A model generated the notes under the pieces. It was not told where the DNA came from. It did no database searches and saw only the letters and a list, made by a program, of their open reading frames with translations. Positions 32,024-38,490 of a DNA stretch of 38,490 bases are shown here, in pieces. The stretch comes from an uncultured Saprospiraceae bacterium. GTDB lineage: Bacteria > Bacteroidota > Bacteroidia > Chitinophagales > Saprospiraceae. The position numbers and the translations under genes are program-made. The stretch spans positions 1 through 38,490 of the forward strand of contig CALCMV010000175.1 of NCBI GenBank assembly GCA_937967535.1. The letters are read 5' to 3'. Within the stretch, counting starts at the first letter, position 1. Each line of letters begins with the position of its first letter.

Positions 32024-32060
32024 AGAGGACATCTTGCGGATGTCCTCTTAATTTTGATTT
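32024..32060 (+). terminator. hairpin, probable terminator
   Basis: AGAGGACATC (32024-32033) pairs perfectly with GATGTCCTCT (32039-32048) around TTGCG. A T-rich tail (TTAATTTTGATTTTTT) follows but is interrupted. It lies 430 bases after the T9SS gene stop, so what it terminates is unclear. Confidence 0.6.
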
Positions 32061-32216
32061 TTTGCTTGAAGCATAATTACTTAACTTACTCTAAATGAGA
32101 AAAACTATTTGAATATGACAATGTCTTCGCCAAATTTTGAATGACAAATTAATTTAAAATTTACTTTGTTTTTTATTGATAATTAAAAATTAATAAATTA
32201 AATATTTTTACATTCA

Positions 32217-32234
32217 TCCCGATAATTATCGGGA
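32217..32234. repeat. perfect 18-bp palindrome TCCCGATAATTATCGGGA
   Basis: TCCCGATAATTATCGGGA is fully self-complementary. It is a sibling of TTCCGATAGCTATCGGAA at 4333-4350. Confidence 0.7.
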
Positions 32235-32311
32235 CAAAATTGGCGAACACATTAATTTAAGCATTGCAAAGAGTCCCATTCCTTCAAATATGCAATACCA
32301 CTGTTCCTATA

Positions 32312-32345
32312 GAAGAGGGGCTGCCTACGGGCAGTCTCTTTTTTT
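32312..32345 (+). terminator. intrinsic terminator without an obvious gene
   Basis: AGAG-GGGCTGCC pairs with GGCAG-TCTCT around TACG, then runs into seven T. The polarity is +. No + strand gene precedes it within 700 bases, so a small RNA ending here is possible. Confidence 0.65.
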
Positions 32346-32472
32346 GTTTGTCTTGCACAGCAAGGTTTGTATAACATGGAGTTAGTGAAAACCAACTTGC
32401 ATCAATATTACGAATAAGATTTAACGGGAGCCGTTATCCTACTCGATTTGTAAGGCTTTCAACTTGACGGCA

Positions 32473-32835
32473 CTATGCCACTGCAAAATCTGTATCTTCT
32501 CGCACATAAGGTGGACGAAAACCAAGCACAAAATGCTTTTTAGGAATATCATATTTTGCTAAATCTTCATCAATCAATATTTCGGTGCGATTGCGTTGTA
32601 CCCAGATATTGCCTGTTTCAGGGCTGATGTCCATGTGCATCAGTACGCAATAGTTGAATTTATGACTATTTATCCAACCAATTTCAACTAACTGGAAATG
32701 ATTATTTTTTGTATCAATGATAGCTTGATACGTCATGTTATTATTGATTTCATTATTGCGTTCTTCTGCCAATTTCGTGATATATTCGGTAAGGGCTTTT
32801 TGATTCTTGACTATTTTTGATTGTATGGTATCCAT
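32473..32835 (-). CDS. xisI: XisI family protein
   Basis: This 120-residue protein matches the XisI family: an N-terminal helix (KIVKNQKALTEYITKLAEER), then YQAIIDTKNNHFQLVEIGW, YCVLMHMDISPETGNIWVQR and NRTEILIDEDLAKYDIPKKH, ending HFVLGFRPPYVREDTDFAVA. XisI and XisH were named in heterocyst-forming cyanobacteria as factors needed for excision of the fdxN element. They occur widely as an adjacent pair in bacteria without that element, and their biochemical role is not settled. The start codon lies inside the 3' end of xisH (25-base overlap), so the two are translationally coupled. No minus-strand terminator is evident downstream. Confidence 0.93.
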   Translation of the reverse strand: MDTIQSKIVKNQKALTEYITKLAEERNNEINNNMTYQAIIDTKNNHFQLVEIGWINSHKFNYCVLMHMDISPETGNIWVQRNRTEILIDEDLAKYDIPKKHFVLGFRPPYVREDTDFAVA

Positions 32836-33233
32836 TTTTCTATCTTTTTTGATTCAACATTATAAATAATAATATTTGCTTTCATTCGTTCAATTGAATA
32901 CTGAATGCTTTCCAATTGAAACCCCTCTTCCCAAACACTCAAAGGAACTGCAAGATAAAGTACTCTATCTGCATCTATAACTTCCAAATTAATTAGATAA
33001 TTAAAATACTGACCTATAACTCCATGAAATTCATTGGAGAATGATGCCTTTGAAAATGATTTAACTTCAACAGCAATTCTTTTATTATTTTTTTCTGCAC
33101 CGATCAATTTTTCTGCACCAAAATCAATTTCCCATTTCGCATCTACCTTCATACGGTACGGGTCGTGTGTAATCGTCCACCCTTCTTCAATAAGTGCCTC
33201 TTTTACGAGATAATGATATTTGTCTTTTGCCAT
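32811..33233 (-). CDS. xisH: XisH family protein (PD-(D/E)XK nuclease fold)
   Basis: This 140-residue protein starts MAKDKYHYLVKEALIEEGWT, the usual XisH opening, and has the nuclease-like core pattern D37 (AKWEIDFGAEKLI) ... E56-V-K58 (RIAVEVKSF). HGVIGQYFNYLINL and the C-terminal LYLAVPLSVWEEGF follow, also family features. The core pattern suggests a metal-dependent endonuclease, though no activity is shown here. It overlaps xisI by 25 bases and lies 48 bases downstream of the CoiA-like gene, with a TAAATTTG -7-like box (33244-33251, minus strand) in that gap. It may thus be read both from the upstream operon and from its own start. Confidence 0.93.
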   Translation of the reverse strand: MAKDKYHYLVKEALIEEGWTITHDPYRMKVDAKWEIDFGAEKLIGAEKNNKRIAVEVKSFSKASFSNEFHGVIGQYFNYLINLEVIDADRVLYLAVPLSVWEEGFQLESIQYSIERMKANIIIYNVESKKIEKWIPYNQK

Positions 33234-33243
33234 TGATGTTGTA

Positions 33244-33251
33244 CAAATTTA
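33244..33251 (-). promoter_or_regulatory. candidate -7 box for xisHI
   Basis: The minus strand reads TAAATTTG, matching TAnnTTTG, ten bases before the xisH ATG. No TTG stands at the -33 distance, so this is a weak call. Confidence 0.3.
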
Positions 33252-33281
33252 ATGTTTTTTGAAAAGAAAGTAAAGTCCTAT

Positions 33282-34799
33282 TCATGCTGAAATCGGAGTT
33301 TTTAAATGAAATCTTAGAAACTCATCAATTGAGATTTTTTTGAGCTGATTAGTCGATATTCGTTCAAATAAGTAGCCTTTTCCTATGTCAAAAAATAGTT
33401 GACATTCAGCTGTTCTCCAAGATTTTCGTTCATTTTTCCAAGTAAATGAATAATTGCCTTTATGTTTTTTCAGGACAAAGCCCCTCGATTGTTTATATTC
33501 TATTTCAATTGATTCTAACAACTCTGCCAAGTCTTTGTCTTTGTTTTGTTTCAATTTTTCAAGAGCTAATTCAGCATTTTGAAGCGAATTTTTCGATTCA
33601 ATAATTTTATCTTCAATTTCGGTTTTTTCAAATTTTAATTGTTTTGTCTTCTGCTCAATGTATTCATTTAATCTTTCTTTGATATTGATTTTTAGTGTGC
33701 GTAATTTCTGTTTTGAAGAATCTAATGAGTTTTCTAAATCACTGATTTCTGATGTTAAGCGTTCAATTAATTCTCTTGCATCATATCCAAATTCATAATT
33801 CTCTTTCTTGAATTGAAATAATTCAATATCAGACTCGTTTTTAAATTGGATAACTTCTCTTTGATTATCAAATAAGGTATCTTTATTCTTTTTCTCTATT
33901 GCAAATACTTTGTGATAATTATCCGTGTTAATTTTTTCATAATCGATTAATTTTAGCGTTTTGTCAATGATAACGACATCAGGTCGGTTATTTACTCGTT
34001 TTAAAAGAGCAGACTTTCTTTGTAAATTATTATCCAATGTGGATATAGTTGATGATACCGATTGAATTTGTGCTTTAAATTCAGGCTCTATTTCGCGAAG
34101 CAGTTGATTTAGAGGGTTGAAAGCCGAGTAATTTTGTTTTTCACTCAACCATGATTCTATGATGTTTTTTTCGATGTAATTTGACTCATTATTTTTTATA
34201 TCCAATAATTTCGATATTTCTGAAGAAAGTATGTGAATTTGACTTTTATTATTTTCTATACTTTGTTTTATTTTTCTGATATTATCTATTTGATTGTAGA
34301 TGTTTTGGGTTATTGAAAGTTCCGCATTCCTTAAATCATTTCTTTTTTCTTTGTCGAGTTCTCGCTTTTTGGTATTTACATCACTTGTAATTATCAGACG
34401 CCCAGAAAATTCTCTGGCATCCAAAACCCAAATCATATTTTCATAAAAGGCTTCACGTTCTCTAATTTCATCGGTTGGTATGAATGAATGTTGAAATTCA
34501 ATAACTATATCTTTGTCTGTAAAAACATCTGCTACGTGTTTTTCTTGGTTTTTAATTCTTACGACTTCGCGCCAGTCTTCTGGAAATCTATTTTGCCAAT
34601 CAATATGCCAGTCAGTCATTGGTTCATACCAACTATCACAAGAACTATCATGATGCCAGTGATGACGTCTTATGTCGCCGCAATGGGCAGTCATACTTCC
34701 GCCACAAATTTGGCACTGCTCTTTACCACCCTTGAATGGTTCTATTTGTGTCTTTCCATTATGACCATATTTCATTTTCATAGTTGAGGTTTTTAGCAT
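33282..34799 (-). CDS. CoiA-like PD-(D/E)XK nuclease with long coiled coil
   Basis: A 505-residue cytosolic protein. The N-terminal part resembles the CoiA competence-protein family: a cysteine/histidine-rich motif (C29, C32, C40, then RRHHWHHDSSCDSWYEP), followed by WHIDWQNRFPEDW and the nuclease core D91 ... IEFQHS (E101, Q103), then REAFYENMIWVLDAREF. The segment from about 140 to 440 is a heptad-rich coiled coil broken by short breaks, reminiscent of SMC-like arms but without Walker motifs. A C-terminal domain (about 445-505) contains WKNERKSWRTAECQLFFDIG. The start overlaps the J-domain gene by seven bases, so the two are coupled. CoiA itself assists DNA uptake and recombination; this long form is uncharacterised to me. 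An internal ATG at codon 7 is a possible alternative start. Confidence 0.8.
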   Translation of the reverse strand: MLKTSTMKMKYGHNGKTQIEPFKGGKEQCQICGGSMTAHCGDIRRHHWHHDSSCDSWYEPMTDWHIDWQNRFPEDWREVVRIKNQEKHVADVFTDKDIVIEFQHSFIPTDEIREREAFYENMIWVLDAREFSGRLIITSDVNTKKRELDKEKRNDLRNAELSITQNIYNQIDNIRKIKQSIENNKSQIHILSSEISKLLDIKNNESNYIEKNIIESWLSEKQNYSAFNPLNQLLREIEPEFKAQIQSVSSTISTLDNNLQRKSALLKRVNNRPDVVIIDKTLKLIDYEKINTDNYHKVFAIEKKNKDTLFDNQREVIQFKNESDIELFQFKKENYEFGYDARELIERLTSEISDLENSLDSSKQKLRTLKINIKERLNEYIEQKTKQLKFEKTEIEDKIIESKNSLQNAELALEKLKQNKDKDLAELLESIEIEYKQSRGFVLKKHKGNYSFTWKNERKSWRTAECQLFFDIGKGYLFERISTNQLKKISIDEFLRFHLKTPISA

Positions 34800-35209
34800 C
34801 TACCTCTTCGACGAGAATATCTCCTACGACTTTGTTTGTTAGAAGTTCTTTTATTGCTAAGAAGTAAAGCAGTTAGGATAGATGTAAAAGCAAATTTTGC
34901 TGTTTGCTCTTGCCTTGAGTTTATTTGCTCTTGCAGTTCCATTTCCAAGTCCTCCACATTTTTGATGCTTGTAGCTTCCCTGTATGTAGTAATATCCATA
35001 AATATTTCTGGGGTGTTAATCATTTTTTTCGCTTCTATTATCAATCGAGTTTCATTTTGAGATTTCTCACAGTTAGGATTATGGTCAGGATGAAACATTT
35101 TGATAAGTTCATTTACCTTTGACTTAAAGGTCTTTTCGCCGTATTGTGTCTTCCATTCATAGAATAAGTTGACATATTGATTATTTTCAAAAACATGATA
35201 ATTACTCAT
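34793..35209 (-). CDS. J-domain (DnaJ-like) small protein with basic tail
   Basis: This 138-residue protein carries a J-domain-like segment: helix II VNELIKMFH leads into the HPD tripeptide (H40-P41-D42), and helix III, QNETRLIIEAKKMIN, follows. This is the part that stimulates the ATPase of DnaK. Helix I (NQYVNLFYEWKTQYGEKTFK) is atypical. An acidic helix (about 80-103), a hydrophobic segment (about 105-118, possible membrane anchor) and an arginine-rich C-terminus (SRRRYSRRRGRC) complete it. It is the first gene of the operon, transcribed from a well-matched promoter at 35301-35329, and overlaps the CoiA-like gene. The pairing suggests it recruits Hsp70 to the nuclease complex; this is inference. 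Confidence 0.78.
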   Translation of the reverse strand: MSNYHVFENNQYVNLFYEWKTQYGEKTFKSKVNELIKMFHPDHNPNCEKSQNETRLIIEAKKMINTPEIFMDITTYREATSIKNVEDLEMELQEQINSRQEQTAKFAFTSILTALLLSNKRTSNKQSRRRYSRRRGRC

Positions 35210-35300
35210 AATGTTATTTTAAGATAGAGTGTACTTTTAAATTTTATTTGCAATAAAGTTGCAATCTTTATTCCATTGAAAAGAACACTTACATAACTAA

Positions 35301-35329
35301 CAAAAATATGCCATAATTGGTTGAGACAA
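35301..35329 (-). promoter_or_regulatory. Bacteroidota-type promoter of the J-domain/CoiA-like operon
   Basis: On the minus strand TTG (35329-35327) is followed after 18 bases by TATTTTTG (35308-35301), the same spacing and -7 box as the trxB promoter. Transcription should start near 35294, leaving a leader of about 85 bases before the ATG at 35209. Confidence 0.65.
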
Positions 35330-35391
35330 GAATATTATAGTGACATTTTGGCAGAAGTTAATAAGGGAATTTGATAATATAGTGATTTGGT

Positions 35392-37941
35392 TTACATCTT
35401 TAACCCCAATTGCGTCAAATACTTCTCCAACTCCATTTCATCATAAATCAGCACTTCACGCGCTTTAGAGCCTTCACTCGGACCTACGATACCGAGCGAT
35501 TCCATTTGGTCCATGATACGTCCGGCGCGATTGTAGCCGAGTTTCAGGCGGCGTTGAATCATGGAAGTAGAGCCAAGTTGATTTTGCACAACGGTACGTG
35601 CGGCATCCACAAACATAGAGTCGAGGTCTTCGATTTTAATGCCTTTTTTGCCTTCGCTGCCATCGAGTTCTGCCCCAAATTCGGGTAAGTAAAACGGTTC
35701 GGGGTAGCCATTTTGGTCGGCGATATAATCAATGATTTGTTCCACTTCGGGCGTATCTACGAAGGCGCATTGTATACGCACCATCTTCCCGTCAACAGAA
35801 AGTAGCATATCTCCGCGCCCGATGAGTTGCTCGGCACCGCCGCCGTCGAGAATCGTGCGCGAGTCAATTTTTGAGGTGACTTTAAATGCCATTCGTGCCG
35901 GAAAATTTGCCTTAATTACCCCCGTAATAATATTGACCGAAGGACGCTGCGTAGCAATAATCAGGTGAATCCCGACTGCACGCGCCAACTGCGCCAAACG
36001 ACCAATTGGCAATTCTACTTCCTTGCCCGCCGTCATTATCAAATCCGCAAATTCATCAATCACCAAGACGATAAAAGGCATAAAACGATGCCCTTTATTC
36101 GGATTGAGTCGTCGGGCGGTAAATTTTTCGTTGTACTCGCGGATGTTACGTGCGCCTGCTTTTTTGAGCAAATCGTAGCGTTCATCCATTTCGATGCAGA
36201 GGGAGTTGAGCGTACTGACTACCTTCGTGGTGTCGGTTACGATACCTTCCTCCTCGCCGGGCAAAAATCCAAGAAAATGTTTTTCGAGTTTATTGTATAG
36301 CGAGAGTTCGACTTTTTTGGGGTCTACCAAGACGAGTTTGAGTTGCGATGGGTGTTTTTTGTACAGCAGCGACATGATTATCGTGTTGATACCCACCGAT
36401 TTACCTTGTCCCGTAGCACCTGCCATCAGCAAGTGTGGCATCTTCGCCAAATCTGCCACAAAGACCTCGTTGGTAATCGTTTTGCCAAGCGCAATCGGCA
36501 AATCCATCTTGGCGCGTTTGTATTTTTCGGATGCCAACACCTCTTTGAGCGAAACTATCTGCTTGTTCTTATTCGGAACTTCGATACCGATAGTTCCCTT
36601 GCCCGGAATTGGTGCAATAATACGAATCCCCAATGCCGCCAAACTCAAAGCAATATCATCTTCAAGATTTTTAATTTTGGAAATACGGACACCGGGCGCG
36701 GGTACGATTTCGTAGAGCGTAACGGTAGGTCCGATAGTAGCTTTTATCTTGACAATTTCGATTTTATAATTCAGGAGGGTTTCGATGATTTGGTCTTTAT
36801 TGCGCTCCAACTCGGCGCGGTCTACCTCGATTTTTTGGTCGTCATAATTACGCAAGAGCGCAAGTACGGGCGATTCGAAGGAAGGCAAATCCAAAGTCGG
36901 GTCGTAGGGTTCGGAGTGGTCAATATTATCTTTTTCGACGTTCAGTTTTTTTGTTTCGTCAAATGCGGTGGGTACAATGCCATCATCATCGTCAATGACG
37001 ACAACGGGCTTAGGGGCTTCAATTTCCAACTCTGCGCCTTCGCTGAGAGATTTTGGTTTTTCCTGTTTTTTGGTATCTCCCAAATTAAAGGCGAGTTGTC
37101 CGTCTGTGATTTCCGGTTCAATGACTTCGCCATCCGGTTTGATGACTCTGCCAATGATGGGTTTGAGTTTCTTTTTTTCACTTGAAGGACGCAAGCCCTC
37201 CGCCGATTCTTCTTCCAAAACTACGCCTTCACTCAAGGTTTCCGCTTGTGGTGTTTTTTTATTTTTCTTAAATAAATTATCAATATTAAAACCCGTTAAT
37301 TTTTTAAATTGGTATGCAAAACGCTCGCGACTCAGTTCATTAAAATTAGGATTAAATCGCCATACAAAAATCACAAAAATCGTAAATAGGAGGAACAGAA
37401 TCATCCCGATTTGCCCCAAAAATGCACCCAACCAATTGCTCATTGCCTGTCCGAAAGCACCGCCCCACGGAAAGCGGGATTGCGTAATCACACCCGGGTC
37501 TACAAACAGGAAAGCCAATAATAAAGACAACCACAATAAGGAGAAAAACGAAAAACGAAAAGTCTTATAAAAACGATTCAAAGGGCGATTGAGCATCCAA
37601 CTCACACCCGTCACAAAAAACATAAACACAACGATATACGAAGCAATCCCAAACCACATATAAAAAAACTGATGCGACACAATCGCACCGAGTCTGCCCA
37701 ACCAATTTTCGAGCATTGCATCGGTATCAAAAAGGATATTCCATTGGCGGTTGAGTACTACATCTTGGTCTGCCTCCCAAGTAAATAGGTACGAAGTAAA
37801 GGCAATAAACAAATACAAAGATACCAAGACGAAGAGCAAACCGAATATCTTCCATATCCGTTCATCTTTTGAATCAAATTTGAAGGACAACTGTGAGAAG
37901 ATGCCTTTTTTCTTTTTGCGTGATATGCGCTTTTTTGCCAT
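35392..37941 (-). CDS. ftsK: DNA translocase FtsK
   Basis: An 849-residue septal DNA pump that moves chromosome ends and aids dimer resolution at division. Four membrane helices lie in the N-terminus (about 31-53, 91-116, 131-147, 172-194). A variable, charged linker (about 200-350) follows. The motor has the alpha domain, Walker A GATGQGKS (508-515), Walker B FIVLVIDEFADL (623-634) and IIATQRPSVNIITGVIKANF (661-680). The C-terminal winged-helix gamma domain (about 770-835, SMIQRRLKLGYNRAGRIMDQ) reads the orientation sequences. Length and order are standard for Bacteroidota. It stands alone on the minus strand. The downstream gene is the promoter region of the J-domain operon, not part of the same unit. 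Confidence 0.96.
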   Translation of the reverse strand: MAKKRISRKKKKGIFSQLSFKFDSKDERIWKIFGLLFVLVSLYLFIAFTSYLFTWEADQDVVLNRQWNILFDTDAMLENWLGRLGAIVSHQFFYMWFGIASYIVVFMFFVTGVSWMLNRPLNRFYKTFRFSFFSLLWLSLLLAFLFVDPGVITQSRFPWGGAFGQAMSNWLGAFLGQIGMILFLLFTIFVIFVWRFNPNFNELSRERFAYQFKKLTGFNIDNLFKKNKKTPQAETLSEGVVLEEESAEGLRPSSEKKKLKPIIGRVIKPDGEVIEPEITDGQLAFNLGDTKKQEKPKSLSEGAELEIEAPKPVVVIDDDDGIVPTAFDETKKLNVEKDNIDHSEPYDPTLDLPSFESPVLALLRNYDDQKIEVDRAELERNKDQIIETLLNYKIEIVKIKATIGPTVTLYEIVPAPGVRISKIKNLEDDIALSLAALGIRIIAPIPGKGTIGIEVPNKNKQIVSLKEVLASEKYKRAKMDLPIALGKTITNEVFVADLAKMPHLLMAGATGQGKSVGINTIIMSLLYKKHPSQLKLVLVDPKKVELSLYNKLEKHFLGFLPGEEEGIVTDTTKVVSTLNSLCIEMDERYDLLKKAGARNIREYNEKFTARRLNPNKGHRFMPFIVLVIDEFADLIMTAGKEVELPIGRLAQLARAVGIHLIIATQRPSVNIITGVIKANFPARMAFKVTSKIDSRTILDGGGAEQLIGRGDMLLSVDGKMVRIQCAFVDTPEVEQIIDYIADQNGYPEPFYLPEFGAELDGSEGKKGIKIEDLDSMFVDAARTVVQNQLGSTSMIQRRLKLGYNRAGRIMDQMESLGIVGPSEGSKAREVLIYDEMELEKYLTQLGLKM

Positions 37942-38079
37942 GCTAATTGTACCAACGGCTTTGCAGATTGAACGGAAATTCCGTAATGACTGCTTTAGCT
38001 GTTAAGTGAGTAATAATTTTTTTTTGTAAAATATTGGTATGTTTAAATCTGCTGTAAAAGTAGTTGACACTTTTTTGAA
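37942..38079. other. ftsK upstream spacer
   Basis: No gene. The 13-base palindrome ACGGAAATTCCGT (37972-37984) lies about 31 bases before the ftsK start codon and could be an operator. No exact TTG/TAnnTTTG promoter was found on the minus strand. Confidence 0.35.
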
Positions 38080-38281
38080 ATGTAAAATGTAAAATGTAAA
38101 ATGTAAAATGTAAAATGTAAAATAATAAATAATAAATGTAAAAGTGCTAGTAGTACATGCACAATACATATTATTTTTTCATTGTTTAAAAAGTTAAAAA
38201 TCAACAAAATAAAAAAGGTCTCGCGCCCGCTCGCGTCTTACAAATTTACATTTTACATTTATTATTTTACATTTTACATTT
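38078..38281. repeat. TGTAAAA tandem array with inverted partner
   Basis: GAAA followed by six perfect TGTAAAA units (38081-38122), then TAATAAATAATAAATGTAAAA, forms the left arm. The right arm (38244-38281) is its reverse complement, TTTACATTTTACATTTATTA and on to TTTACATTTC. About 100 bases lie between the arms, including GTCTCGCGCCCGCTCGCGTC (38219-38238). It separates ftsK from the terC-family gene, both on the minus strand, so a transcript reading through would carry a very long hairpin. Confidence 0.85.
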
Positions 38282-38352
38282 CAAAAAAATGTCAATTATA
38301 ATTCTAAACTTACCAAAATATTGTTTTTAAATTATGTTGTGACTTCTCTCAA

Positions 38353-38490
38353 TCAAGCAACCCTGCTTCCGCAGCTTCCTCTTTCACATCATGCAATTGC
38401 ACCACATCTTTCGATTTTTTACGCAGACGCATATTGAGAAATTCGACGACCATAGAAAAGAAAATCGCAAAGTAAAGGTAGCCCTTAGGT
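38353..38490 (-). CDS. TerC-family integral membrane protein, C-terminal fragment
   Basis: The last 46 or so residues of a gene that continues beyond the window. The end reads PKGYLYFAIFFSMVVEFLNM followed by RLRKKSK and a charged tail finishing in AEAGLLD. The phrase 'KGYxYFAxxFSxxVExLNMRxRKK' is the final helix of TerC/Alx-family membrane proteins, linked to tellurite resistance or manganese export. The remainder cannot be checked. Confidence 0.75.

Larger units (their letters stand above)
31594..32472. other. gene-free region with three hairpins and a palindrome
   Basis: No convincing gene lies here; a 74-codon frame at 31637-31861 has no family signature. Present are a GCCTCC GAA GGAGGC hairpin (31948-31962), a strong hairpin at 32024-32048, the palindrome TCCCGATAATTATCGGGA (32217-32234) and a terminator at 32312-32345. 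All T-rich flanks are on the + strand. The spacing of these signals, 350-750 bases beyond the preceding gene, suggests one or more short non-coding transcripts. Confidence 0.45.

Overview
The window is AT-rich bacterial DNA from a member of the Bacteroidota, most likely a Saprospiria/Chitinophagia-type marine or environmental lineage. This rests on two proteins with Por-type (T9SS) C-terminal sorting domains, TAnnTTTG-type -7 promoter elements with TTG at -33, little sign of Shine-Dalgarno use, a CcmB/CcmC/CcmD haem-export cluster and a Bacteroidota-style ECF sigma operon. No sequence search was possible, so family calls come from recognised motifs.

Layout. 1-4.5 kb: the 3' end of a DNA/RNA non-specific endonuclease, a small secreted protein, thioredoxin reductase (trxB) between GAGA/TCTC repeat palindromes, an SRPBCC-fold protein, then a decayed group II intron with a reverse-transcriptase relic. 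4.5-11.5 kb: glutamate dehydrogenase, ccmD-ccmC-ccmB (minus strand), an Rpn-type PD-(D/E)XK nuclease, a GT39-like membrane glycosyltransferase and a small membrane protein. 11.8-17.7 kb: an ECF sigma factor directly coupled (TAATG) to a 1766-residue protein that joins an anti-sigma-like cytoplasmic N-terminus and one membrane span to a thioester-containing alpha-2-macroglobulin. 18-24 kb: a proline-rich protein, a DppB-type permease, a fatty-acid-hydroxylase family protein, a bifunctional NAD(P)H-hydrate repair enzyme and a secreted beta-propeller protein. 24.7-31.6 kb: two large T9SS cargo proteins with internally duplicated domains. 32.4-35.3 kb: a compact minus-strand locus of J-domain protein, CoiA-like nuclease with a long coiled coil, XisH and XisI. 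35.4-38.5 kb: FtsK and the 3' end of a TerC-family protein.

The two most system-like loci are the sigma/anti-sigma-A2M pair, which would couple an envelope protease trap to transcription, and the J-domain/CoiA-like/XisH/XisI locus, which looks like an accessory or defence-type module with two nuclease folds, a chaperone-recruiting partner and a known gene pair of unclear function.

The most unusual structural feature is in the intergenic DNA. Many gene ends carry their own low-complexity word, repeated imperfectly and often followed by its reverse complement, so each can fold into a long hairpin. The word differs from site to site (GAGAC, TGTAAAA, AATCAAAAATC, GAACAAA, TTAAAC and others). Several of these arrays run into coding ends and supply the last few residues of proteins.
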